64,000 nucleotides of DNA, taken from Streptomyces sp. CG4 (GTDB lineage: Bacteria; Actinomycetota; Actinomycetes; Streptomycetales; Streptomycetaceae). The notes beneath the pieces are model-generated. The model did no database searches. It was not told the DNA's origin and saw only the letters and a list, made by a program, of their open reading frames with translations. The position numbers and the translations under genes were made by a program. How positions within the stretch are numbered: position 1 is the first letter of the stretch; each line of letters starts with the position of its first letter. The stretch lies in the NCBI RefSeq assembly GCF_041080655.1, contig NZ_CP163525.1:5456001-5520000 (forward strand). Direction: 5' to 3'. Shown here piece by piece: positions 1 to 6,932 of this stretch.

Positions 1-500
1 AGGGGAGCGAAGGGGCGTGCTGGCGGATCACCCCTGGCCAGAGGGCAGGGGAGATCGCGGCTCTCGTGGTTCGGGGAACAGGTCACCAGGGCCAGGGAGA
101 GGTAGGAGGGGCGTTCGAGGTAGAAGCCGAGCGATACGTCACCGCCTGATGCCAGCCGCTCGCGGGCGGAGGCGACGAGGGCGGCCAGGCGTCTGCCGTC
201 GCGCTCGGCCTCGGACGCGAACCGGGGCGCGTACTCGGTCAAACGGTCACTCAGCCATGCCGTCGCCGGTTTCGGTTCCGGCCATGTGCCGCGCACCAGC
301 GTGCGTGGTTTGACGAGCCAGTACGCCGTTTCCAGCGGCGGCAGATCCGACGTGGGGAACTCCGCGGCCACCTCGCGATGGCGCTGGATCAGTTCCGGTC
401 TGCTGCCTGCCGGCGGCGGCTCGGGGTGGGGTGGGCGTCGTAGCGCTTCCTGGTCGAAGCGGGCCTTGGGGCCGGTCCACAGGTAGCCGTGGTGGTGCAC
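1..500 (-). CDS. Hypothetical protein, 3' part cut by window start
   Basis: A reading frame on the minus strand stays open from about position 650 to base 1, with strong third-position GC and a protein-like composition. It includes WLVKPRTLVRG, a helical Arg/Ala/Glu stretch and GFYLERPSYLSLALVTCSP. The C-terminus lies outside the window. The start is uncertain: the only conventional in-frame start I see is GTG at 500 (VHHHGYLWTGPK), but codons upstream of it also look coding and run back into the DUF397 gene end at 584, so a longer form or an unusual start is possible. I recognise no family. It is co-directional with, and follows, two small genes (DUF397 and CxxC protein), so it is probably the third gene of that operon. 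Confidence 0.5.
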   Translation of the reverse strand, partial: MHHHGYLWTGPKARFDQEALRRPPHPEPPPAGSRPELIQRHREVAAEFPTSDLPPLETAYWLVKPRTLVRGTWPEPKPATAWLSDRLTEYAPRFASEAERDGRRLAALVASARERLASGGDVSLGFYLERPSYLSLALVTCSPNHESRDLPCPLARGDPPARPFAP

Positions 501-583
501 GGGTCGGTCGTCCAGTTCGGGGCGTCGGTGTTCGTGAATCCGGCCGGGCCTGGCCAGGACCGGCCGGGGGGTGAGGGGTTGCG

Positions 584-817
584 TCAGACGGGCAGGCCGA
601 ACCGTGCCGGGTCGATCCCGGCCACGGTCAGTTCCTCCGTGGTGAACCTCAGCGGCTGCGCCTCCGGCTGCTTGCTGTCACCGAGGGCCCAGGCGTCGTC
701 TCCGATCCGGGCCAGGGTCACGCACGACTCGCCGTCCGGGTGGGTGTTGCCCCCGCAGGCCTTCACGAACGAGGGACCGCTGAGGTCGAGCGCGTACAGA
801 TCGATTCCGTTCAGCAT
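584..817 (-). CDS. DUF397 domain protein
   Basis: 77-residue protein. The C-terminal part, with a Gly/Cys turn (GGNTHPDGESCV) followed by WALGDSKQPEAQPLRFTTEE, is the DUF397 signature (usually RDSKxPxGPxLxFxxxEW). DUF397 proteins are small Streptomyces partners of XRE/DUF5753 regulators, WhiJ/BldB-like, of unknown biochemical role. I chose the internal ATG at 817 because GGAAGG lies just upstream and the family starts close to the conserved motif; the longer frame to 919 has no ribosome site. It is followed by the truncated gene at 1-500 and preceded by the CxxC mini-protein. The first XRE/DUF5753 gene is on the other strand 1.3 kb away. Confidence 0.75.
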   Translation of the reverse strand: MLNGIDLYALDLSGPSFVKACGGNTHPDGESCVTLARIGDDAWALGDSKQPEAQPLRFTTEELTVAGIDPARFGLPV

Positions 818-915
818 TACTGCACCTTCCTGCTCGCTGTCGCGGCCATGACTGACCGCCGCCGCCCTTGGCGGGCGGGAGTTCAAGGGAGGGGAGTCGG
901 GCGCGGGTGCCCGGA

Positions 916-1128
916 TCACGGCTTTCCGTGCACGCCCGAGGTGTGGTCCCGGATCTCGGTGGCGTGGCGCGCGGCCTGCGCGACGTCACCGGACTGCTTG
1001 CAAGCGGCCAGCTGCCGCCAGTTGGCGGCACACACGTCACAGCCGGTGGCCGGTACGCAGTCCAACAGCCAGACGTCGTAGCCGCTGGGCAACTGCGTCG
1101 CCGAGCGCTTCTGCTTCGCCTTGGCCAT
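916..1128 (-). CDS. Small CxxC protein of the DUF397/XRE neighbourhood
   Basis: 70-residue hydrophilic protein starting MAKAKQKRS, with a central DCVPATGCDVCAANW segment holding three cysteines (one CxxC) and a C-terminal helix ending RHATEIRDH. Streptomyces genomes carry many such mini-proteins beside DUF397 and XRE regulators; the conserved Cys pair followed by an Ala/Arg helix and a terminal 'IRxH' is typical, the function unknown. The ATG at 1128 is preferred over the upstream frame (to 1197), because the upstream residues do not look conserved. It is the first gene of a minus-strand group (this gene, DUF397, truncated protein) and is divergent from the DUF6879 gene at 1312, sharing an AT-richer 180-bp control region. 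Confidence 0.6.
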   Translation of the reverse strand: MAKAKQKRSATQLPSGYDVWLLDCVPATGCDVCAANWRQLAACKQSGDVAQAARHATEIRDHTSGVHGKP

Positions 1129-1206
1129 GGCTGTCACCGTGTCTCCCCGAGTTGGTGTGGCTTCGGGAGATGACCGTAGGAGGGGGGAGAAGCGCAAGGC
1201 CGGGAA

Positions 1207-1223
1207 TATTCTCCATTATTCTC
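1207..1223. repeat. Direct heptamer repeat TATTCTC in divergent promoter
   Basis: Two exact copies of TATTCTC begin 10 bp apart (1207-1213 and 1217-1223), one helical turn, in the AT-rich centre of the 183-bp gap between the divergent genes starting at 1128 and 1312. The first copy overlaps a GAATATTC palindrome. Spacing and position suit a regulator binding one face of DNA, for example the XRE protein encoded at 2098. That is inference. Confidence 0.4.
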
Positions 1224-1311
1224 ACGCGGTAACGCTGGATGCATGGACATTCACTCAGTGGCACCGACAGGCTGTGTCTACCAACATCGTCGAGCCCCAA
1301 GGGGGTCGTAC

Positions 1312-2079
1312 ATGGCGCGCAGGTTGCGGTTCAACGGGACGGGCAGCGACATCGGCGGATGCCCGTCCCTACACGAGGACTTGGACAGCGGGGAGATCAT
1401 CGTGCACGGGCCTCCGCTGACCGGCACAGAAGACGTGGCGCAGCTCCAGCACCTCTCGGATGGAGAGGTTGCCGTGGTGGTCCCACGTGAGCTGCTGGTG
1501 GACTGGGCGCCGAAGGAGAGGGCGCGGCAGGTGCGGACGATCGATCTGGACGAGTTCAGTGATTTGTTCGCCAAGTTCGAGCACACTGCATGGAGGTTGG
1601 AGACCCGTCGTCGGTACGCGAGTGACGAGGCCAGCGACCGCTGGGAGCGGTTCATCGAGACCGGGAGCGTCGTCGAGGACTGGCCGGAGGGCTCGCCGGC
1701 CAAGGGGTTCCGCGACACGATCCGTGCGCAGACCGCACAGGGAAAGCGCGTCGAGCGGGTGCGGATCGTGGACCAACCCGCCACCACCGGGCAGAGCTAC
1801 CTCCTCGACGGCGCCAGGTGGAACATCGCGACCGGTGAGGACATCCGCAACATGTGGCGTGCCGACGCAGATCGGCTCCGCCTCCCCGCCGAGGACTTCT
1901 GGCTGTTCGACAGCCGCCTCATCGCGCTCCTGCGGTTCGATGACGACGACCAACTCACCCACGTGGACCTCATCACGGAACCGGCAGAGGTGGTGCGTTG
2001 CGCCATGATCCGGGATGCTGCTTGGCATCACGCCGTACCGTGGAAGCAGTTCACGGCGGAGATGGACAGCAACGCGTAG
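1312..2079 (+). CDS. DUF6879 family protein with extra N-terminal domain
   Basis: 255 residues. The first ~65 residues (RLRFNGTGSDIGGCPSLHED, then DSGEIIVHG and a VVVPRELL end) match the small free-standing Streptomyces protein usually reading GTxSxxGxCPTLYxTDRGTYVVQG. The rest (DLDEFSDLFAKFEHTAWRLETRRRY through PAEDFWLFDSRLIALLRFD) is a DUF6879 domain. This gene therefore appears to fuse two modules that are often separate genes. ATG 1312 follows AAGGGGG at good spacing; the frame extends upstream to 1243 without a ribosome site. It leads a plus-strand operon with the XRE regulator (18-bp gap) and a second DUF6879 gene. Biochemical role unknown; likely an accessory of the XRE switch. Confidence 0.7.
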   Translation: MARRLRFNGTGSDIGGCPSLHEDLDSGEIIVHGPPLTGTEDVAQLQHLSDGEVAVVVPRELLVDWAPKERARQVRTIDLDEFSDLFAKFEHTAWRLETRRRYASDEASDRWERFIETGSVVEDWPEGSPAKGFRDTIRAQTAQGKRVERVRIVDQPATTGQSYLLDGARWNIATGEDIRNMWRADADRLRLPAEDFWLFDSRLIALLRFDDDDQLTHVDLITEPAEVVRCAMIRDAAWHHAVPWKQFTAEMDSNA

Positions 2080-2097
2080 GAGCATGAGCGGGTACCG

Positions 2098-2946
2098 GTG
2101 AGCACGGACTATCAGAGGGCGCGTGCAGAACTGGGCCGCAGGCTCAGGGAACTCCGCGTCGACAGCCCTGATGGTCGGCTCACCGGTACGGAACTGGCCC
2201 AACGGCTGGGGTGGCCGCAGTCGAAGGTCAGCAAGCTGGAGAACGGCAGACAGACACCCACGGACGACGACCTCCGGGCATGGGTCGAGGCTGTGGGGCA
2301 GCCTGCCGTGTTCCCGGAGCTGCGCGCCCGGCTGAAGGGTTTTGAGAGCCATATCCGTTCCTGGCGACGCCAGCTCGCGCAAGGGCACGGCCCGGTTCAG
2401 GAAACCTGGAACACTCTCGTCTCCGACGCCCAGACGATGCACGCGTTGAGCAACGCCGCTGTCAGCGGGATGCTCCAAACAGCCGACTATGCCCGGTACG
2501 TCTTCGAGGGCCACTCCGCGCTTCAGGATGCGCCGCGGGACACGGAAACCGCTGTGCGGGCTCGCATGAAACGGCAGGAGTGGCTGTACCGTCCAGGCAA
2601 GCGGTTGAACCTGCTCATGCATGAGAGCGTGCTGTGGGCTCGCATCTGCCCACCAGAGGTACTGGCGGCCCAACTTGACCGTTTGCTCGGCGTGGTGGGC
2701 ATGGACACCGTGCGCATGGGAATCCTGCCGCTGGATGCCAACCTGCCTTTGGCGCTGGGCAACTCCTTCTGCATGCTGGACGAGCGCCTCGTCGTGGTCG
2801 AGGACTGGCACGCCGAACTCTGGCTGGACGACGCCGAAACGATCGCTCTCTACCGCCGCGTCTGGGACACCTTCGCGGAGTCGGCCGTCTTCGGCGCCGA
2901 CGCCCAGCAGGTGATCGCCCGCGTCCGCCGGAGTATACGTGTGTGA
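2098..2946 (+). CDS. XRE-family regulator with DUF5753 (Scr1-type)
   Basis: 282 residues. An N-terminal helix-turn-helix (about residues 8-65: LGRRLRELRV, LTGTELAQRLGWPQSKVSKLENGR) is followed by a DUF5753 sensor-like domain (about 100-275: VSGMLQTADYAR, LYRPGKRLNLLMHESVLWARICPPEVLAAQLDRLL, MGILPL). This is the WhiJ-like class of Streptomyces regulators, which act with small DUF397/BldB-type partners in development or antibiotic control. Start is GTG 2098, 18 bp after the previous stop, with a modest AGGAG upstream. The next DUF6879 frame begins at its stop. Its partner DUF397 is probably at 584-817 on the other strand. The targets cannot be read from sequence. Confidence 0.88.
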   Translation: MSTDYQRARAELGRRLRELRVDSPDGRLTGTELAQRLGWPQSKVSKLENGRQTPTDDDLRAWVEAVGQPAVFPELRARLKGFESHIRSWRRQLAQGHGPVQETWNTLVSDAQTMHALSNAAVSGMLQTADYARYVFEGHSALQDAPRDTETAVRARMKRQEWLYRPGKRLNLLMHESVLWARICPPEVLAAQLDRLLGVVGMDTVRMGILPLDANLPLALGNSFCMLDERLVVVEDWHAELWLDDAETIALYRRVWDTFAESAVFGADAQQVIARVRRSIRV

Positions 2947-2969
2947 GTACCCGCTCAAGGAGGCCTGGC

Positions 2970-3503
2970 ATGCCGCAGAACCTGCCCAGCTTTGACGACC
3001 TCATGGAAGCTGCACAATGCTGCGCCGTGCACCTCGAAATGCGTGACCAGTACGCCGTGGGCGACGAGGCGGATGACTTCAACACGTGGCTGAGCACGGG
3101 CCGGATAGACACTGATCCCGCCTCAGAATACTGGGCACCTTGGGTCAGCTTGATCTCCCGCACGGTCGCCCGCGGCGTCGTCGTACGACGTGCCCGCATC
3201 GTCTCAGAACCGGTCACCGACTACATCCGCTACGAGCATGCGGGCACACTCGTCAACGTCGCGGCCGGCGAGCAGGTGCGATGGCTGCCCCGCCTGCGGG
3301 CGGTCGACCTGATGCTGCCAGGCGCTGACCTGTGGATCTTCGATGGGAAGCAGGTCCTCTTCAACCACTTCACTGGCGTCGGCGAATGGGCCGACCCGGC
3401 CAAGGAATTGCGCACGGAGCCGAGCCTCGTCAAGCAGTGCTCGGACGCCTTTGGGGCGGTCTGGGAACGCGCCATCCCGCACGAGATGTACGAGATCCGC
3501 TGA
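2970..3503 (+). CDS. DUF6879 family protein
   Basis: 177 residues. It begins MPQNLPSFDDLMEAAQCCAVHLEMRDQY, the standard DUF6879 opening (FxxLLxxxxxSAVHLEMRDxY), and continues with VVVRRARIVSEPVTDYIRYEH, VRWLPRL and DLWIFDGKQVLFNHF, all family landmarks. ATG 2970 is preceded by AAGGAGG at ideal spacing; a GTG at 2943 overlapping the XRE stop is a less likely alternative. It ends the DUF6879-XRE-DUF6879 operon. DUF6879 proteins are restricted to actinobacteria and occur beside XRE/DUF397 pairs; no activity is known to me. A second, divergent paralogue 0.9 kb upstream makes this locus double. Confidence 0.8.
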   Translation: MPQNLPSFDDLMEAAQCCAVHLEMRDQYAVGDEADDFNTWLSTGRIDTDPASEYWAPWVSLISRTVARGVVVRRARIVSEPVTDYIRYEHAGTLVNVAAGEQVRWLPRLRAVDLMLPGADLWIFDGKQVLFNHFTGVGEWADPAKELRTEPSLVKQCSDAFGAVWERAIPHEMYEIR

Positions 3504-3513
3504 TCCGGAAGCG

Positions 3514-3807
3514 TCAGCATGTGAATACGTAGCGGCGTACCACGTCGTCGGAGGTGTCCCAGGGGGACGCCCGTGCCGGGGAAGGGGTTTGCCAGCACTC
3601 CTCGTCGTGCGGAAACGGCAGGTAGCGGCCAGCCGCGCGGGAGCGCTTGGACCAGCGGCGCCAGCGGGCGTCGTAAGGGCTCGGGAGCTGCCACACGTAC
3701 GGGTCAGGTGTCCGGAGCTCCCGCGCGATCTCCAAGTCGGTCCCTGTGTGACGGGGGCGCGGCTTGATGAACAGGCGGGCGAGAGCGTCATAAACCAGCC
3801 GGAGCAT
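3514..3807 (-). CDS. Conserved small hypothetical protein
   Basis: 97 residues: MLRLVYDALARLFIKPRPRHTG at the N-terminus, then a basic, aromatic centre (PYDARWRRWSKRSRAAGRYLPF) and an acidic tail with DEECW. No transmembrane segment or known domain. It starts inside the 3' end of the HATPase_c gene (20-nt overlap) with GAGGGAG before ATG, so the two are translationally coupled and probably work together. Such Arg/Trp-rich mini-proteins after Streptomyces single-domain ATPases are annotated only as hypothetical. It converges with the DUF6879 gene, with 10 bp between the stops. Confidence 0.6.
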   Translation of the reverse strand: MLRLVYDALARLFIKPRPRHTGTDLEIARELRTPDPYVWQLPSPYDARWRRWSKRSRAAGRYLPFPHDEECWQTPSPARASPWDTSDDVVRRYVFTC

Positions 3808-4210
3808 GGGCTCCCTCTATCTTGACCAGCGCGAAGAGGGCCCACACGCACTTTGCGTACGGCTCTCGTCGGCAACCCCAGGCATCGGCCAATACCTCCA
3901 CGAGTGCCAGTCCGCGTCCGCCTTCCTCGTCCGGGCCGGAGTCGTGGCACCGGGGAAGCGCGTCCCTGTCCGGATCCGAGACCTCCAGCATCAGCTCCGC
4001 TTCCCGGAGGGTGAGCGTGACCTCGACCTGGGCGTAGGGCGTTCGGCAGTGGGTCACGGCGTTGGTGACGAGTTCGCTCACCGACAGGGTGACGGCGTCG
4101 GCGAGTTCACCCGTGATCCCCCAGTCCGCGAGGGCTTTGCGGATGTACTGACGGGCGGTTGACACGTGTTGTCTGCGCTTGGGGATGCGGAAGGTTTCGG
4201 TTTCGGGCAT
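3788..4210 (-). CDS. ATP-binding (HATPase_c) anti-sigma-like regulator
   Basis: 140-residue single-domain GHKL ATPase of the RsbW/SpoIIAB type. The N-box is VSELVTNAVTH (about residues 44-54), the G1 box EVSDPDRDALP and the G2 box GGRGLALVEVLADAWG. The N-terminal kinase substrate-binding helix (TARQYIRKALADWGI) is typical. Streptomyces encode dozens of these stand-alone proteins. A few are anti-sigma factors or serine kinases, but most are uncharacterised. Start ATG 4210 has AGGAGG 11 nt upstream. No sigma factor or STAS-domain antagonist is adjacent, so the target is unknown. It forms an overlapping pair with the small gene at 3514-3807 and is divergent from the XRE regulator at 4386. Confidence 0.82.
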   Translation of the reverse strand: MPETETFRIPKRRQHVSTARQYIRKALADWGITGELADAVTLSVSELVTNAVTHCRTPYAQVEVTLTLREAELMLEVSDPDRDALPRCHDSGPDEEGGRGLALVEVLADAWGCRREPYAKCVWALFALVKIEGAHAPAGL

Positions 4211-4306
4211 GGGGGTGCCGTACCTCCTGACGTGTCGTCAAGATGCGTTGCTGCAAGCAGCGTGTACTCATGAGGCTAGGGCCGCAATGAAGGAAGGCGC
4301 AATCGA

Positions 4307-4336
4307 TTGAGGTGCATACATGCTGTTAGGTATATG
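4307..4336 (+). promoter_or_regulatory. Possible promoter of the second XRE gene
   Basis: TTGAGG (4307-4312) and TATATG (4331-4336) are separated by 18 bp in an AT-richer stretch, 50 bp ahead of the XRE/DUF5753 start. The pattern resembles a sigma-HrdB promoter; no other evidence. Confidence 0.3.
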
Positions 4337-4385
4337 TTCGAGCGCGGCATGCTCTACAGTTTCGTTGCGATAGAGAGGGGCCAGA

Positions 4386-5255
4386 ATGCCTGTAGCTGGA
4401 CGACCGACCGTGCGTAGCAGGCGACTTGGCGCTGCGCTCAAGACGTATCGGCTGGCGGCGAAGCTGGATCAGCTTCAGGCTGCCGAGGTGATCGCCGCCC
4501 ACCAGACCAGGGTCAGCCGCATCGAGACCGGACATGTTTCTGCTCGCCCGCTCGAAATCCGGGCGATGTTGGACGCGTACGGGGTGCATGACACCGAAGT
4601 CCGGCAGAAACTGGAGGAGTTGGCTCGTCAGTCGAAGCGCCGGGGCTGGTGGCTTGAGCATGCAGCGCACCTGCGGCCGGACTATCTCGACCACATCGCG
4701 CTGGAGGACGACGCGACCTACATTCGGGAGTGGCAGCCGGCCCTGATCCCGGGGCTCCTGCAAACTCCCTCGTACGCACAGGCGATCGCCACGGGAAATC
4801 CCCACTACATCGCCCCGGAGCGGATCGCTCAGTTGGAAAAGGTGCGCGAGAGTCGGCAGGCGAAGATCGAGGAAGGCGGGGCAACGTACTCCACCATCCT
4901 CTGGGAATCAGTCATCGCACACCCACTGGTGAGCACCGGAATTCACCAGGAGCAGCTCGCCGCGATCCTCGAGATCGGCAAGCGGAAGAACGTCACCGTG
5001 CAGGTGCTGCCGTTCAGCGCGGGCGTACTGGGATCCGTGACGTCTGCCTTCTCCGCCTTCAGCTTCGATTCCGAGCCGGTGGTCGAAGCAGTGACCCTGG
5101 AGAACCTGAGAGGAGCATCGGTCCTCGAAGGCCCTGAAGACCTCACCGCTTACGCCAATATGTACGACCTACTACGATCGTCGGCACTGGCACCGGACGC
5201 GAGCGCGAAGCTCATCCGGGGCATACTGCGGAGCCTGAAGGATGACGCATCGTGA
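4386..5255 (+). CDS. XRE-family regulator with DUF5753 (second copy)
   Basis: 289 residues. HTH at about 12-70 (LGAALKTYRLAAKLDQLQAAEVIAAHQTRVSRIETGH), then DUF5753 at about 95-280 (LIPGLLQTPSYAQAIA, YSTILWESVIAHPLV, EIGKRKNVTVQVLPFSAGV). ATG 4386 follows GAGAGGGG. Its last bases overlap the GTG of a 59-codon DUF397 gene (GTGA), the classic regulator/partner pair seen with WhiJ and BldB-like systems. It is only moderately similar to the XRE protein at 2098 (different HTH loop and linker), so this is an independent pair rather than a tandem duplicate. DUF5753 is thought to relay an unknown signal; targets unknown. Confidence 0.88.
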   Translation: MPVAGRPTVRSRRLGAALKTYRLAAKLDQLQAAEVIAAHQTRVSRIETGHVSARPLEIRAMLDAYGVHDTEVRQKLEELARQSKRRGWWLEHAAHLRPDYLDHIALEDDATYIREWQPALIPGLLQTPSYAQAIATGNPHYIAPERIAQLEKVRESRQAKIEEGGATYSTILWESVIAHPLVSTGIHQEQLAAILEIGKRKNVTVQVLPFSAGVLGSVTSAFSAFSFDSEPVVEAVTLENLRGASVLEGPEDLTAYANMYDLLRSSALAPDASAKLIRGILRSLKDDAS

Positions 5256-5431
5256 CCGAGGTTGTAAGTCCCTTCCGGAAGTCGTCGTACTCCCAGCCGG
5301 AGCAAAACTGCGTAGAGGTCGCCGACACCGCCGACAACGGCCGAGCCGTCCGGGACAGCAAGCGCCCCGCCGGCCCCCTCCTCACCGTCTCCCGCGACAG
5401 CTGGCAGGCCTTCCTCCAGCAGTTCGCGTAG
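5252..5431 (+). CDS. DUF397 domain protein (partner of XRE at 4386)
   Basis: A 59-residue protein starting at GTG 5252 inside the stop of the XRE gene (GTGA overlap). It reads FRKSSYSQPEQNCVEVAD, then AVRDSKRPAGPLLTVSRDSW, the complete DUF397 signature. Overlap implies translational coupling and fixed stoichiometry with the XRE regulator. In characterised Streptomyces pairs the DUF397 protein opposes or modulates its XRE partner; applying that here is inference. Confidence 0.85.
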   Translation: MTEVVSPFRKSSYSQPEQNCVEVADTADNGRAVRDSKRPAGPLLTVSRDSWQAFLQQFA

Positions 5432-5488
5432 GTCTCGCACGCGGCAGTGAAGGGCGCCTCCCCGCGGTGGCCCGTGGCCCGCTGACCG

Positions 5489-6100
5489 TCACGCCTGGGG
5501 AGCAAGTCGGGCGAACCGCCCCCGGTGGAAGAGGAGCGGGTCGGCCGGCTCCTCCGTGCCGAGGGCGGTCACCCGGCCCACGACGATGAGGTGGTCGCCG
5601 CCGGTGTGTACGGCGTGGATCGTGCAGTCGATCCAGGCGGCGGTGCCGGTCAGGCGCGGGGAACCGGAGGCCGGCGCCGCGTCGTACGGCACGCCCGCGA
5701 ACTTGTCCGCGCCGCTCACCGCGAAGGCCCGGCACAGTTCGCCCTGGTCGGCGCTGAGCACGTTGACGCAGAAGACGCCCGCGCGGGCGATGCGGGGCCA
5801 GGTGGTCGACGTACGGCCGACCATGAAGCAGACCAGGGGCGGGTCGAGGGAGAGGGAGGCGAAGGACTGGCAGGCGAAGCCGGCGGGGCCCGCATCGGCC
5901 TCGGCGGCCGGGGCGGTGATGACCGTGACCCCGGTCGCGAAGTTCCCCAGCACCCGCCGGAACTCGGCCGGGTCGACGGGGGCCCGCTCGTCCTGCCGTA
6001 CGCATCGCAACTCCGGCCGCGGCAACGGCTCCACGGCCCTCGGCCTCAGATACCGGACGGCGGCGGCCGCCGCCCCTGCGTGTCCCATCACGTCCCCCAT
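5489..6100 (-). CDS. Flavin reductase (DIM6/NTAB-like, HpaC/HsaB type)
   Basis: 203 residues, with an FMN-binding split-barrel domain from about residue 40: FRRVLGNFATGVTVITA, GFACQSFASLSLDPPLVCFMVGRTSTTWPRI, FCVNVLSADQ, HLIVVGRV. This family reduces FMN/FAD with NAD(P)H to feed a two-component flavin monooxygenase. Family members include HsaB of steroid catabolism. The cognate oxygenase may be one of the LLM or acyl-CoA-dehydrogenase-fold enzymes nearby. The start is ambiguous: ATG 6100 lies 5 nt after an operator and has no ribosome site (leaderless?), while ATG 6088 follows GGGGGA. It has its own operator (6106-6120), so it is a separately transcribed member of the regulon. Confidence 0.82.
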   Translation of the reverse strand: MGDVMGHAGAAAAAVRYLRPRAVEPLPRPELRCVRQDERAPVDPAEFRRVLGNFATGVTVITAPAAEADAGPAGFACQSFASLSLDPPLVCFMVGRTSTTWPRIARAGVFCVNVLSADQGELCRAFAVSGADKFAGVPYDAAPASGSPRLTGTAAWIDCTIHAVHTGGDHLIVVGRVTALGTEEPADPLLFHRGRFARLAPQA

Positions 6101-6105
6101 TGAAG

Positions 6106-6120
6106 CTGACGGTGTGTCAG
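6106..6120. promoter_or_regulatory. Operator CTGAC-N5-GTCAG (site 1)
   Basis: CTGACGGTGTGTCAG, both 5-bp arms perfect, immediately upstream of the flavin reductase ATG at 6100. One of ten copies in the window, each next to a catabolic gene start. Confidence 0.8.
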
Positions 6121-6146
6121 ATAGGAAGCCCGGCGACCGGTGACCC

Positions 6147-6932
6147 TCACCGGCCCCGGAACTCCGGCTCCCGGCGTTCCACGAATGCCCGCAATCCCTC
6201 CCGGGCGTCCTCGGTCGTCATGTTGATCTCCTGGGCCCAGGACTCCGCCGCGAAGGCGGTGGCGCGGTCCGATTCCAGGGAGGTGTTCAGCAGGTGCTTG
6301 GTCAGGGCCAGGGCGCGGGTGGGGGCGGCGGCCAGGCGGGTGGCCCATGCGTGGGCCGTTTTCCGCAACTCGTCGTCCGGGACGGACCGGTTGATCAGGC
6401 CCAGGCGCTCCGCGTCCGGCGCCGGCAGGGCGTCGCCGAAGAACATCAGCTCCTTCGCCCGGTGGGGGCCCAGCAGGCGGGGGAGGAGGTAGGCGCCGCC
6501 GGCGTCCGGTACCAGGCCCCGCCGTACGAACACCTCGATGAAGCGGGCCGACTCGGCGGCCAGGACCAGATCGCAGGCGAACGCCAGATGCGCGCCCAGG
6601 CCCGCCGCCGTGCCGTTCACCGCGGCGAGCACCGGCTTCTCGCAGTCCAGGACCGCCGTGATCAGGCGTTGGGCGCCGAGGCGCAGCATCCGTGCCACGT
6701 CGCCGGGGATCCGCTCGCCGGAGCCCGCTCCACCGCGCAGGTCCGCGCCCGCGCAGAAGCCGCGACCCGTGCCGGTCAGGACCACCGCCCGTACGTCCGG
6801 GTCCGCCGACGCCTCCGACAGGCGGTCGATGAGGGCGTCCCGCATGTCCGGGGTGAGGGCGTTGAGGGCGTCCGGGCGGTCGAGCGTCAGGTACGAGACC
6901 TGTTCCCGCACCTCATGGCCGATCCCGCTCAC
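6147..6932 (-). CDS. Enoyl-CoA hydratase/isomerase family protein (PaaG-like)
   Basis: 261 residues, crotonase fold. DRPDALNALTPDM (CoA site), GRGFCAGADLRGG (first oxyanion loop), AAVNGTAAGLGAHLAFACDLV (second oxyanion loop) and GLVPDAGGAYLLPRLLG, where the Asp after Pro is typical of the PaaG-type isomerase/hydratase branch rather than a classical two-Glu hydratase. It probably hydrates or isomerises an enoyl-CoA intermediate. Start GTG 6932 overlaps the stop of the acyl-CoA synthetase gene (GTGA), so the two are coupled in one operon under the double operator at 9187-9225. Substrate unknown. Confidence 0.85.
   Translation of the reverse strand: MSGIGHEVREQVSYLTLDRPDALNALTPDMRDALIDRLSEASADPDVRAVVLTGTGRGFCAGADLRGGAGSGERIPGDVARMLRLGAQRLITAVLDCEKPVLAAVNGTAAGLGAHLAFACDLVLAAESARFIEVFVRRGLVPDAGGAYLLPRLLGPHRAKELMFFGDALPAPDAERLGLINRSVPDDELRKTAHAWATRLAAAPTRALALTKHLLNTSLESDRATAFAAESWAQEINMTTEDAREGLRAFVERREPEFRGR

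Noticed and set aside
584..650. Frameshift joining the truncated 5' frame (1-500) to the DUF397 gene
   Set aside because: The DUF397 protein ends normally at its TGA and has no homologous extension; the downstream frame more likely has its own start that I could not place.
1369..2958. Large open reading frame on the minus strand across the DUF6879 and XRE genes (529 codons)
   Set aside because: It is antisense to genes with clear domains and has no protein-like motifs; an artefact of high GC.
4227..4241. CTGACGTGTCGTCAA, one mismatch from the regulon operator, upstream of the HATPase_c gene
   Set aside because: The last base breaks the arm and the match overlaps the gene's AGGAGG; the neighbouring genes are not catabolic. 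Most likely chance.
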